DNA of 64,000 nt, taken from the NCBI RefSeq assembly GCF_020085105.1, contig NC_058052.1, positions 7,735,733-7,799,732 on the forward strand, read 5' to 3'. The translations under genes were made by a program, and so were the position numbers. Origin of the DNA: Siniperca chuatsi (taxonomy: Eukaryota; Chordata; Actinopteri; Centrarchiformes; Sinipercidae). Below the pieces are notes generated by a model. It saw only the letters and a program-made list of their open reading frames with translations, did not search any database and was not told the origin of the DNA. Positions 47,535 through 59,059 of this stretch are shown piece after piece. Within the stretch, counting starts at the first letter, position 1, and each line of letters opens with the position of its first letter.

Positions 47535-48129
47535 GACACAAGTCCAATAATGTGGTTGTCTTGTTATAGTTAAAAGCCAGGCCTGTTTGTTGCAAGGCAG
47601 TGCTCTATAATATGGTGTGGGCAGACAAAATCGGAAGACCACAACAGTCAAAGTAAACACAAAAGCACATCCATTTGGATTTTTTTAAGCTGGGGTGTAT
47701 TGGCCAATAAATGGTTTGAGGCTTGCCTGCAGGTTTTAGGGTTTACTCAGGGGTTAGTGCAGAGAGGGGGATTGTAGAAAGGCTTTGGCACACTATCTCA
47801 AAATTACGGAATAAAAACAGATGGAGATTAAAATAAAGGTACTGTAAAGTCTAGTTTCTCTTACGGTTACAGTGATTCTCCATTTCCTACTAAGCTACTG
47901 GATTTGAATGAAGTACATTCCTATGGGTCACAGAGTTCTCACTTTATATCACTTAATGTCTCAAAATATTTGAACTACCTGCTAATGCTTCCATCAAACT
48001 CACATTAATTGGTCTTAAAAATGTTGATCTTGACCAATCTTGTAACTTCTGAAAGAAGATAACACAATCTCCCTTTTACAAATGAAAAGAGAAATTAACA
48101 AGTAGTAAAACACACCCTAGCTCAGTTTA

Positions 48130-48240
48130 ACAGTCAGGGGTTTTGGCGCCACATCCTTACTCGGTCTGGTATGATCGGTAGCTTATGGTGGCTAATATTA
48201 GATAATGTTTGCAAACTTTAGCTAGATATTGCTGTGTAAC
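48130..48240 (+). repeat. dispersed repeat, copy related to 4550-4690
   Basis: GGTTTTGGCGCCACATCC, ACTCGGTCTGGTATGATCGGTAGC and GGCTAATATTAG correspond to the reverse complement of 4608-4665. It lies just upstream of the family A copy at 48410 and may belong to the same larger element. Confidence 0.5.
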
Positions 48241-48409
48241 TGACATTATTGAGTCAGCTCCCTAACATTAGGACTCTTATCTACTTGTTATACTATGTTT
48301 TAGCATTTACATAGGCTACAGTTACATAGGCTCGCTTTAAACCAAATTAACTGATGTTTTAGCCACTTGGGGGCAGAGGAAACAAGTCATTTGATCCATT
48401 GTTTATTTA

Positions 48410-48960
48410 ATATATCGGCTTTAAAGCAGATTTATTTTCAGTTAAACAAGAACCCTGACATATTATCACCTTTTAAGTTGATATGGTGAACTTGTTAGCT
48501 AACAGTTGCTTATTTACACACGCAGGCAACACAGAGCAACATTATATTCACTCTCCTTTTAGCTAGTTTTGCTCTCCACCAACTATGGAGAGAAATGTCA
48601 GGCTGTTTAGCTAAATACTCCACTATGTTCACCAGCTAGTCGCTATCTTTGTCTGTCTGCTGTTTGGTGCTGGACAGGCAGCGTACAGTGGGTTTTTAGA
48701 GCTATTTTGCTGACAACAGCTGCCTGGTGCTGAAAAGTACACGAGTGATCTTAAACAGTACGTTTGCGGGCCATAAAACCAAAATAATGAGCTGAAATAA
48801 GGTGAATTGCTCCGTAGAGCTGAGGGGAAGTGCAGAGTCGGGTTATAATTTTCTGAGAGTTCATCACTATGAACAAAACCTTTCACATACACATGTGAAC
48901 CATTCTTTATATAAAATTATGAAATAGCTGCTTTAAAGCAGATTTATTTTCATTTAAATT
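48410..48960 (+). repeat. dispersed repeat family A, long copy flanked by near-identical 28-bp repeats
   Basis: Aligns with 22319-22890: ATTCACTCTCCTTTTAGCTAG, CTTTGTCTGTCTGCTG, GTGCTGGACAGGCAGCG, GGGTTTTTAGAGCTATTTTGC, GTTTGCGGGCCATAAAACC. CTTTAAAGCAGATTTATTTTC occurs both before (48419) and after (48932) the core, followed by almost identical bases. This could be an element-internal repeat or a duplicated end. Confidence 0.6.
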
Positions 48961-48999
48961 AGAATACATTTGATGGTAACGGACAACATAACATTGTAT

Positions 49000-50000
49000 T
49001 CTGTAAAATGATCTCAGCCACACCATCACAGCTTAATTTGTGTTGTTGGCTTTGTCAGCCGTGGTGCGTTATTCTTGACAGTTCCTTTCTTGATTGAAGA
49101 AAATCTCTGCAGCTCAAATGCCCTCATATTACTCCTGTAATCACAGCATTCAGGGTTGAAGGTGTGTGTTGTGTGGTGGAGTCAGGAAGCAGCCTCTGGC
49201 ATGAGGCACCTGTTGGGTCCATCGTGTTTCTGTCTGTGGCCCGTTCTGACAGATTCCCCCAGAACCATGGCTCGCAGCCCAAAATATTCCCTTAACCACC
49301 AATGACGCACATGCAGCCACTGCCAACACTTAATAGAGGCTTTTCATATTTTCACCCTTGTCAATCGCTTTCATTTTTACCTATACCATTAATATGGCTG
49401 CTTTTTTACTGCTGCTTCTTAAGTGTTAGCTTATGGTGTTTGTACATACTTATAATGGTTGAAACGGCACCATAAAACATCTAATGCGAGTGTTGCGTGC
49501 CTCACCCCGACAAACAAGTCTCCCTGTGTTCGTGGAAAAGCCTTCAGGTATCCACGTTAAGACGTCAAAAGTTTCTTAACTTTATAAAAAAATTAAGTGA
49601 CCCACTTATGTAAACAAACCCTGTGCCATTTGTGTGTAAACAGGCAGTAAAGATTTATCCTTTATAATCAGCACCTGGCAGAAATTCTGGTTGTAAAAAT
49701 GCTCGTTAAGACAGGATTTTGATTGATCTGAAAAACTCCTCAGCTGATGTGTTTTCATTCCACCTCACAATTAGAAGATGGTTTTATAGTGAGTTACCGG
49801 GACACAGGCCATCGTCTTGTAATTCAGGGAAACTGGCAACATTAAGGCTGTTTATTGATGCTTCCTGAGGCCAAGTTGCACATCTTGCTGATGGCAGGAT
49901 GGAGACAGTCTGGCCTGCTGATTGGAACCACCTAGGAATTCAGTTCTAATCCACATCAGTAAAGTTTAATTGCACATGCTGACAGCAGACTGATGCTACA
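49000..50000. other. intronic stretch, nothing recognised
   Basis: Last kilobase of the first large rmdn2 intron. No repeat or exon recognised; moderate GC with no simple sequence. Confidence 0.4.
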
Positions 50001-50049
50001 CCTTTTCTTTTACCAACACGTTGTGCTGTGTCTTTGTTTGTGCTTCCAG

Positions 50050-50227
50050 GTATATGACTGCATTGACAGACTCTGAGGAAGAAGAGCTAAGTGATGCAGA
50101 ACAGAGGGATGAAGAACAACCTGCAGACAAGTTGTCTGTCCTCCTTGAGAGGATTGACCGTTTGCATCAGGGCTCTGAATCTGACAAAAGAGAAAGTCTC
50201 AACCTCCTTTTGGAGCAGAGAGAGGAG
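50050..50227 (+). CDS. rmdn2: rmdn2 coding exon 2
   Basis: The first base completes Gly149 and the next 177 bases encode residues 150-208. The acceptor is GTGCTTCCAG ending 50049; the donor is GTGTGT at 50228. Splicing to exon 1 gives SEGGYMTALTDSEEEE, which parallels human SEGGYITANTDTEE and fixes the junction. The segment is very acidic (EEEELSDAEQRDEE), then contains a conserved helix LSVLLERIDRLHQGSESDKRE. The exon is open upstream through the splice site, so the boundary is set by homology and not by stops. Confidence 0.93.
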
Positions 50228-50337
50228 GTGTGTTAAATGTGTTGTTAACTCCCTGCATAAATTAAATTGATAGATCTTACTAGTCCTGTAGCTCAATACA
50301 GAGCAGTATATTTTAACACTTTGATGTATTTCTGTAG

Positions 50338-50440
50338 TTTGGACAGAACTCAACATTTCTTTGGCGGCTAAGCCGAGCTTACTGTGATGTTCATGACATC
50401 AGCTCCACTCTGGAGGAGAAGAAGACCCATGCAGAAACCG
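50338..50440 (+). CDS. rmdn2: rmdn2 coding exon 3
   Basis: Encodes residues 209-242 plus one base of 243 (FGQNSTFLWRLSRAYCDVHD and following). It matches human FRDEIEFMWRFARAYGDMYE and starts the TPR-like helical part of the protein. The acceptor is TTTCTGTAG ending 50337, the donor GTAATC at 50441. The intron before it is only 110 nt. Confidence 0.92.
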
Positions 50441-51520
50441 GTAATCTACTAAACCTTGTGTTATACCTCATTGGCCACACATCCCACTCTGGATGTCTGT
50501 ATTCCAGAGTCAATTAGTTTAAGTTGTTGCCCCACAATGAATTAGCAGAAACAATGTTTAACAACTTACAAATTGTCTGTGGAACTTGCCTGATTGTATT
50601 ACATACAGTACATATCCCTGTTATATGTATGTAACATAGCGCTGATGCTAAATGAACAACACCTGTTGTTGTGGAAAGGGCAGTGTGCATCAACTGACAA
50701 ATATCAAAATTGATATCGTACAGTCTGACACAGATTGTGACCAAGATTTTGTGAGAGCTTTCAGAGACAAAGTTTTTTGATAATCAATTGCCCCCTGAAT
50801 TAACAGATTGAAATTGCTATAGAGAAAATGTATTCCACATAATGTAAATAGGTTATGCACTCAACAAAGACGACACCTTACACTGTTAAAGTCAACTTCA
50901 TGATGACAAAACATTTTTCTCGGTGATCTCCCACATGCTCTTTAAAAGCAGGGTACAAGGACTTTCCGTGCTTGTCTCGTGTTACACTGTAAGACTTTGT
51001 ACGGTTGTACGGTTGCTTTTTTCTTCAAACAGAGGCTGTTTTGTGATTCTACTGAAGATCAGACTGGATTGACCTGTTTCTCTGTAATCCTTCCTCATCA
51101 ATGTACCTCTTATCAGAGCTGGCCAGGTGCTTCCTGCAAAGACACCTGTGTCAAAGCAATTGACAGTGTTAGAGACATGGCTATTTAAAGCAACAGGGCA
51201 TCATATTTAACATTCATTTAGATATTAATAGAGCAGATGGAATGAAACACTTTCCACTGAGTGATGAAGGATTTAAAACTGAGCTCTCTTCTTGGATTTC
51301 ATTTACTGCATCACTTCTGTTTTTATTGCAGCGCCAGGTGATGTTGCTTGATTTATGTATATCCTGTTGTGTTTTCTCAGTCAACACACCCCTTGACTCT
51401 ACTAATCCACGCTCTCTTCTTTTGTTGCCTGAACAAGAATGTCCGGGGTGAATTGTGCGTGTTGAATTTGTGTTTCAGTGGTGCATCATTATCTGTTGTC
51501 TGTCTTTTCTTTCCTCTTAG
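50441..51520 (+). other. rmdn2: rmdn2 intron 3
   Basis: Phase-1 intron of 1,080 nt between donor 50441 and acceptor CTTTCCTCTTAG at 51509-51520. No repeats recognised. Confidence 0.85.
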
Positions 51521-51581
51521 GGAAGAAAGTTGGTGAGGAGGCAGTGAGCCTGAACCCTACATGTCCTGAAAGTCATCAGTG
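51521..51581 (+). CDS. rmdn2: rmdn2 coding exon 4
   Basis: A 61-nt exon completing Gly243, encoding residues 244-262 (KKVGEEAVSLNPTCPESHQ) and the first two bases of Trp263. It is flanked by CTTTCCTCTTAG and GTAGGAG. It corresponds to human KTLSERAINRAPMNGHCHLW. It is too short for a simple ORF search and was found by phase and homology. Confidence 0.88.
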
Positions 51582-51599
51582 GTAGGAGTTGTTTCCTTC

Positions 51600-53080
51600 C
51601 TTCCACATGTCATCATTTAAAAGCTACTCTTTGTTCTGTTTAATAAAGTCTTTAGAGTGGCCATTTCAAAAGCAAATCAATCAAGGATACTTGAATATGC
51701 AGTTTGATGGCATGTGACTTGCTGTCATAAGCCCCATTATGTGAATCACTTATGGTTGAATTCTAATCCAGTTAAACTTTTTCATTAAATGCTATGAGAC
51801 AGAATGAAAGCATAAACACAGGTACTTTCCCCAGATGAGAGGTGTTGGGTCGGCCTGGAGCAGCTGTTCCTCAGTGTCTGAATGGATGTTTGACTCCATT
51901 TCTTTGAGCAGTTTAGCAAGTATAACTTGAATGAGGAACATCTCAGAAAGCCCACATGGATAAAAGACAGAGTGACTTAAATGTGAAGTTTACTCACATT
52001 TAAACAGACTGGAAAATGCAAAGAAAAGTGCATGTTTTGTGAAACGAGTCAAATAGTGGTTTTCAGCAGAGCATTACTGCGTGCTTTGTAGACATGCATG
52101 TTTGTGAGATAATAGTAGCTTACCTTCCAAACATCTCCTTCCTGCAGATCACCCCCTCAGCCACCTGATAGCATCACATCCAGTTTTAGGAATGTAAACA
52201 CGGCCTAGGTTAACTTTGCCCAGATAGACTGATGGTTACACTGGAATAACTTGTGATAAATGATCTTCTGTTATTGCAGTTGCTGTTCCTGTATGTTAGT
52301 GGTTGCTTCACAGCACGAGCTGTACATATTTACAGCTGTAGATATTCAATGCTTGGGGTTATGCTGGTGATACATATGGTGCCAAGGCATTGTGGATTTG
52401 TGTCCAGCTATGATGGCTGTGGTCTATTGTCTGACTTGTCCCACAGAAATTACAAAAAAATATCTTAAAAGACATTTTTGTTGCATCCGTCTGATGCTAG
52501 TGGACCTTTCAAAAGGGGAATTTTGCTGCCGTAGGTGATTCTCAGACAAAGAAAATCAGGTGAACCTCCTCTCTCCCTTGTGTACCTCCCTGGTTGCTCT
52601 GTGACTCAGGGAAAAATCCCCTTACTTTTAATTGGTTGTACAGAGTGGGCCTGATGGCATGATTCCCGTTTGTATTGTGCAGGCCCAAGTGGTGCATTCC
52701 TCATCTGAAGCACTGCTCATGTCAAAACTTGACTGCTGATCATACATGGAATCCATGGCTGGAATAGAGAGATGAAGATTGCACCAGATGCAGCTTTTGA
52801 GATCAGTTTGCAACTGCTGGGTTTTGAAAACAACTGCAAAGTCTGCTTCAGATGCAGCCACAATAAAATGATACAAAATTCCTTTTATTTAGATTTCTTT
52901 AAACTCATGTTCAACATTGAGCATTGAGCATGTATGAATTCCATACAGTAAACAGTGTACTGTGTTTGCTTGTTTATATAATGCTAATAGTTTCCCCAGT
53001 GTACATATTTGTTACCATTAATTACATTCCCTGAATTAGTGTCCTTTGTAATTGAGATCATGTGGTTACTTTCTGTGGAA
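51600..53080. other. intronic stretch, nothing recognised
   Basis: First part of rmdn2 intron 4; no repeat or exon supported. Confidence 0.4.
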
Positions 53081-53089
53081 AACAGACCG

Positions 53090-53300
53090 AAACTGCCTGC
53101 TCGAGCCAGCAGCCCTGTTTGCTCTGTTCGTTAGGGAGTAATTAGCATTAGCTCATGCACATACCCCAGCACTCGAGACGTCAACTGAAATAGAAGGCCG
53201 TGTTTGTTTAGTTAATTAAGAGCAACAGCTTTAAAAAAGCTTAATGCTTAATCCTATATCCACTAATGGAATTTGTAAGATTCTTAAACCGAGCAGAAAC
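53090..53300. promoter_or_regulatory. candidate intronic regulatory element (untested)
   Basis: Repeat-free block with GGGAGTAATTAGCATTAGC, CGTGTTTGTTTAGTTAATTAAG (forkhead-like TGTTTGTTTA next to homeodomain-like TTAATTAA) and AAAAGCTTAATGCTTAATCC. Called by texture only. Confidence 0.22.
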
Positions 53301-54476
53301 GCTGTCTAAAGTGAATGGACAGGGCAAAGTAGGTAAAGCCGCACTTTGAGAAGGGAGGAGGCAGGGACTGGGGACGGTGCCAGGCAGTGTTGCAAGGAAG
53401 TTTATGTCTGAGGTAACTGTTTACTTAGTGTACCGATGCCGTGAGAAAACTTGTCACCTGTTTTCCTGAATGCTGCCCAGCTTGTCACAATTTGGCAGAT
53501 GTTGTTAAGATGCGCAGTTCCTGCTCTGCCACTGAAACCACTTGAGTCTTCTTTACATAGCCCAAGTGAACGGATGCCTTTTTGAACCTTTCCATTGCCA
53601 TCTACCCTAATTTAACTCTGTTAAGGTTTAGGAATGGGTTCAAATGGATGCTGAATATTTCTTCGAATGTGTATGATCTACAAATTATTTTTAACTTACA
53701 TTTTTGTAACAGTTTTTTTAAATCTGTGAAAATACATGCACAAATAAAAATGATGCAGGCATAACTGAAATGTGCATGCAACACACTGATGAAATATATA
53801 GCATTTCAGCAAATAATTACCACAACAAAATATGACATTATTATACTGTAGGACTACAGTATGCTGTGTACTGTAAGTTACAGGCAAGGGCAGAGCTTTC
53901 GGTCTTCTTCACCCACCAGCTTGATTAGAAAATGAAAGGTGAGTCCGCAGTGTCCTCCTCTGTCCCTGCATGAAGGGAACTGTTGTTAGATGCACTGTAA
54001 CTAACACCATTATTGTTGAAATGTGTTAATTTTAACCACATTTGTTTACAACCTCAGTGTTAGCGCTCATTATGTGTTACGATAACCAAAACAAGGCCTG
54101 CTGATTCTTTCTTAGTCTTCATGCTTTAGTACCACAAAATTCTTACAAGGCAGGTATAATTGAATGTTCACCAGAAAACTTTGGAGCAAATTCTACAATT
54201 ACAATTCCCGCTGAATGAGTTTTAAAATTATTTTATCTGTAATTTGTGGAAATCTGCTTAAGGAGATACAGTATACCCAGAACTTGTAGCCGGTAAACCA
54301 TAGTGGCCTCATGCATATTCACTCAGACATCTTTGAGTGACAGCTTAGCAGGTAGGGTGAGGAGGACAGTCTCAGCAAGCCTGCTCTGTTGTATCTGTAG
54401 CTTGCAGGGCAAGTCACAGATGTTAGTGAATACACTGTGTCTCCATGAAAGGTACAACCGCTCTAGCTGTGTACCA

Positions 54477-54832
54477 TTTAAATGTGGGGTATGCAATTCT
54501 GGAGGGAGGTTTCCCAGAGCCAGCAAACCAGCTCCAGACAGCGATACTCACAACTCTCCTGCTATTATAGCTAACATCACAACAACAACATATCTTGACA
54601 AACTAGAAAGTAAGCTGAATGTCCGTGGGCAAGTCATTTAACGTTACCTGACACACAAATCATGGCTGGAATGGCTGGAATAGTGTTGTGTGGCCCAGTC
54701 CGAGCGACTTTATTTATTTCCCATTTACAGAGCCAGGGCTGTGTACAAACACCAGAGTTTTTTTTTTCAGTGCACACACTACACAGACAGCAAGCAGAAT
54801 TTGACAAAAAGGTTGAATACCCCACCTTTAAA
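54477..54832. repeat. MITE with about 20-bp terminal inverted repeats (356 bp)
   Basis: The left terminus TTTAAATGTGGGGTATGCAA (54477-54496) and the reverse complement of the right terminus, TTTAAAGGTGGGGTATTCAA (54832-54813), match at 18 of 20 positions. The interior, with ATGGCTGGAATGGCTGGAAT and CAGAGCCAGGGCTGTGTAC, matches a repeat I remember from percomorph fish. It has no transposase frame, so it is non-autonomous. Confidence 0.75.
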
Positions 54833-55209
54833 GGCCTGGATCCCCCAAATACATTTGAATTTAGATCAAATATGTCTTAATGGGCTAATAAAGGTTGTCC
54901 TCCTTTCAGTGGCTCCTCCTAATGCAGCACAGAAATACAACCTATACGTTTTACTCATCAGTATCCCATTATTCATCATGTGCTGGCGACATTACATTGA
55001 CAAAGTGATCATCTTCACACCACATTGCAGGTATGCTGCAGAAGGAAAGTGTGCTAATCCTGTAAATATGTTTTCCTCTCATTACATTTTGTCCAAATGA
55101 GCATAAAACAAGATTAAGAAAGATCATAAACAATAAAGGGGCTGATATTATTGTGTCAGGAGTCTACAGTATCTGAAGCACTACCTGCCTACTGTGCAGA
55201 ATGTCTACA

Positions 55210-55390
55210 AGAGCCCAACCGATAAATCGCCTGATGATATTGGCTGATATCAGCTTATTATAGATATATCTGTATTGGCTCATACAGTATGTTGGCTATG
55301 TGAAAAAAACTATATCAACTGATATATAATCAGAATTTTTTTAAACTCTCCAATATCGACATTGGTATCGGCCTCAAAAATCCAGTGTCC
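55210..55390. repeat. AT-rich teleost repeat with ATATCGG/CGATAT units
   Basis: AGAGCCCAACCGATAAATCGCC, ATTGGCTGATATCAGC, TATCTGTATTGGC, CCAATATCGACATTGGTATCGGCC. The left end resembles an AGAGCCCGACCGATAT-type terminus of a common fish MITE as remembered. The right end is degenerate. Confidence 0.5.
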
Positions 55391-55399
55391 GTATTCACA

Positions 55400-57720
55400 G
55401 AAACTTAAATGTAACTACAAGTTGAAAAACCGTGAAGTCGTTGCACATAGTGAAAGATCTCAGACTGTTATCATAGAACCAGGGATTACACTAAATCTTT
55501 TACCTGTTAAAAACTGTTGTTGCTGATGTGCAGCTACAAGTTGCAAGACATTTGTGAACCTCAGGCAGTCAGAAACATGCAGCATCCTTTCCGAGCCTGT
55601 ACATTGGCCGTTTGAAGACCTGAAGTGATGAATGAAAGTGATGTCTGTGTAACAGTCATCACTTCACAAGAGATTACACATACTTTCCCACTCTGTCATG
55701 CACCAAATCTCTGTACTTTTTCCAGGAGAGGTGGACTAGGATTCTTTTGAAGTTGGACGTGAATGGAGGCACTTCAGTCAAAGAGCACCATTGAGATGGA
55801 TTCTTGCGTCTCCACAGCTCTCCACACTGTCACCCCCTAAATTTTTTAATTCTCTGTACGTGTCAGAGTAGATGCCGCCACCTCTCAGGTCTCATTCTTC
55901 AGAAGCACTCCAGTAATGTGTAGCTGTCGTGTCTGCCATAGAGCTTTCTAGTAAATCACTTTCCAAAATAGAGCTGATATGTGGACCACAAGTGAGATAT
56001 AGCATATGATGTGTTTTTGTCTTTGTGTGTGTATGAATGTGTGTGAGTGAGCATACAGTATGCATGCATTGGGTTACATGGGGCGCTTTCATGACAGTGA
56101 GTGCGAAGCCTATTTGTATAATCTCAGCAGGCTGACGGCTGCGGGATGCATTCTTGTATCGGCAGCTTTGCTTATAGGTGCGTTTTCAGTGACCCCACCG
56201 TGTAAATACCCATGTAAATCCCTGACTATAGGGCCTTACTGATTGTACAAAGGCCCGCGGATTAAGCAGGGAGCCTGTGGCAGTGCCAGTCAGAGGAGGG
56301 GGGAGGATGGGGTCACTTTGACCTCTACAAAGACAACTTTAATTTCAAACACGTGCCTGTGTGTACCGCGGTCATCGTTAGTGTCACTGTGGCAGCATTG
56401 TGCTATGTTCCCAGTAGCCGTGGAAACCCTGTATGTGCGTGAACTTCAGTGCTCACTGTACTCTGGTTCATCACTGTGGGAACACTTGACACACAGCAAC
56501 AAATCCCACCTCCCATGCAGAGAAAACGTTATCAGCTCAGTATATCAGCGCACTTCACACACTCTCACACATTGTCTCGGACAGGTTGTCCTTGAATTCC
56601 TCAAGTTCCTCCTCCTGTTTCTGTACAAGTTTTAGCCTGGAGTCCTGCCTGGCCCTCTCTGTCTTGAATGAGCTCCCTATGTTTGGATTTGAAGGCTGAA
56701 ATCAATCTGCTCTTTCCACCAAGCAGCTGACACTTAGGCCCTTTTGTTTTTGCCCAGTGGAGTGGGGGATTTCACTGAGCTGCGATAAACGCGGACTAAC
56801 CTTGCGCAATTAAGTGTTCTATCCTCCTCTCATCTTCACCTTGTCATGTTTTGCCGCCGCCCACCTTTCATCCTCCTCTTGATATTTCCCTTTTCTTGAC
56901 AGACAGTCGAGGAGAGATAGTATTTCAACTCAGAGAAGAAAGGAAAGGATAAAAAAAACAGCAGGTTGGCTGAGCCTAGACACACCTCTACACCTTCACA
57001 TCCCATCTCCTTATACACTCCCTCCCCTTACCTGTCTCCGCCTCTCCACTGAAGGCCTGGTGCTGTTTCACATAATCAACACACACTCCATCTCCTGCAT
57101 GGTGCAGAAAATCTGATCTTCATTTTTAGATGTTTTATTTTTGGAAATTACCCATATAGAAGACAGAAGCACAGGGTGAGGATGAACTTTGACATAATCA
57201 CAAATGCAAACTCAGAGATGAGCCAACAATATTATATGCTGGTCCAATCATGAGCAGCTTTGCTACTGACACTCTCGTGTCCACATACTTCTCAGTAAAC
57301 ACTGCCAGAATTGCTACATGCTGAATAATGTTTGCCATTCAGAGGGAAGTAAAAATATGTCTTGCGGTAGCCTGGATGTTGAGCAATCTCTCCCACAGCC
57401 CTCACCTGGGCAATGTTGGATCTCAGTTATGATTACTATTCCCCTCTGGTATGCTGCTCTGGTCGGTCTCTCATCTCACCAGTAGTAAGATTTATTGCAT
57501 TTAATCACATCAGCATATTACAGAATGCTCGTCGAAAGAGAGGAATGACTAACTGCTTAGTATCACTCTTGAAGGAAGATTGCAGTTAGCTGAGCTCATT
57601 AGTTCAGTATTGACTTGTTGGATTCACAGAGCATTGTGGGTGATTTCAAGGAGTGAAGAAAAGCTAGGAGTACATCTTGTTATAATTTATTTTGTTGATC
57701 TACGTATAATAAGAACAGCA
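55400..57720. other. intronic stretch, mostly unique
   Basis: No exon recognised. The part at 56080-56640 is moderately GC-rich and holds a 130-codon open frame (56243-56635) without a recognised domain or splice sites in phase with rmdn2. It may be a regulatory block. Confidence 0.4.
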
Positions 57721-57730
57721 CATTGCATAA

Positions 57731-58040
57731 GGCTGTAAGTAACGATTAGTTTGTATAAGCAATAAATTTGCAGATGCATTTTCTCAATTAATCGCTAATG
57801 TCCAAAAATATTGAAAAATGGTTGTCACAATTTCCCACAGCCCAAAGTGCTGTCTGCACATTGCTTGTTTTGTTCAATCAACAGCCCAAACCCCAAAGAT
57901 ATTCAATTTACAGTGATATAGAAAAGGAAAAGGCAGCAAATCCTCACATTTGAGAAGCTAATTTTGTAGCATTTTTTCTTCATAAATTTATGAATGATTA
58001 ATTAATTTTCTGTTGATTGATTAATTTTTTATTCAAGTGT
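57731..58040 (+). repeat. AT-rich teleost repeat (TAACGATTA ... GATTGATTAA type)
   Basis: GCTGTAAGTAACGATTAG, TTTCTCAATTAATCGC, CCCAAAGATATTCAATTTACAGTGATATAG, CACATTTGAGAAGC and GTTGATTGATTAA keep the order of a repeat I remember as widespread in fish. A second, inverted fragment lies at 46780-46970. Confidence 0.6.
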
Positions 58041-58202
58041 CAGTTGTCTCAGTTATAGTATTGCATTACTGCAAGTATTGAGTAACAGCACTTGTTGAGA
58101 TATTTGAGTCTGGACCTAAGTGGCAGACCTTACCAACATTGCCATTCATTTTAGTGTGGCTAAAAAGTGTTTAATCAAGAAATGGTCCCCAAGCTGTTAA
58201 GG

Positions 58203-58383
58203 GCAGGTTCACACCAGTCTTGTTTAGACCATTTGAACCGAACCCTGGGGCATTTACCCACTCGAACTCTGGACTCGAACTCTCGTGCAGACCAAACAAC
58301 CACTCTCTGGTCCGCCTCGAAGGGGTGGTCTCGGACCGCTGTCAAGTGAACTCTGGAGCGGTTCATTTCTGGTGTGAACACCA
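58203..58383. repeat. inverted-repeat element or MITE end
   Basis: GTTCACACCAG (58207-58217) and CTGGTGTGAAC (58369-58379) are exact reverse complements about 150 bp apart, with GAACC/GGTTC and CTCGAACTC motifs inside. The sequence up to about 59040 (ending near GAATCGTTCACAC) may belong to the same, larger DNA-transposon relic. I could not align clear outer ends. Confidence 0.4.
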
Positions 58384-59059
58384 TTCGAACCAATCACAGG
58401 AAGCTTACCATTGTATGTGTCATTTTATTGGTTAAAAAAAGTTTTCTCTTCCTGTTTTGGTGACTGGTGAACTAGTAGCGCATTTGCTACCAAAATGACA
58501 AAACATTGTGATTTTTCCATGTTTGCAGTTGTGAGCCGCTTACCTGACTGGTCCACTTTGCATGGCAAATGCAAACAAGCTGTTGTAGGATGGCATCAGA
58601 ACCAGCCGTCTTCTGTGATAAGACCGTCTGATGGCAGAGCATCTTCCTCGAAATGCCTGCATAATTCAGTTATTTAATACCCGCTGTCTTACGAGAGGTT
58701 CATATGCATGGTCCTCTAAAGTCTGTTGATATGCGCTCCAGATCAACATCAACATGAACAGAACCTGACGGTGCTCTATGATGTATGATATCCAGGTAGA
58801 AATTCTGAGGTGTTTGTTGTCTTTTTACCCGCAGACTGTATGACCAGTAATCGAACGACATATGGCTTGTGTTTACAATTTCTGGACTCTTTGAGTTTTG
58901 CGTTTGTGAATGCAAACCAGACCAGCTCGAAAATTGAAACAATGTATGATCCTCGCATTGGTTCGATTCAGGGACCGGTTAAATGCTCATCCAATACACC
59001 AGCTCCAATTGAGAATCGTTCACACTTAGTACTAATAATGTTTGAGCCACTGTTGCTTT

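Larger units (their letters stand above)
39413..50049 (+). other. rmdn2: rmdn2 intron after coding exon 1 (10.6 kb)
   Basis: Phase-2 intron with GT at 39413 and AG at 50048-50049. It contains a CA microsatellite at 39651, a MITE at 41823-42209, family A copies at 45428 and 48410, part of another AT-rich repeat at 46780, a GAAT run at 47482, and a repeat-free block at 43430-43760. No coding exon was recognised inside it. Confidence 0.85.

Noticed and set aside
56243..56635. 130-codon plus-strand frame in rmdn2 intron 4
   Set aside because: Not homologous to Rmdn2 and out of context; exon 4 joins exon 5 in phase without it.
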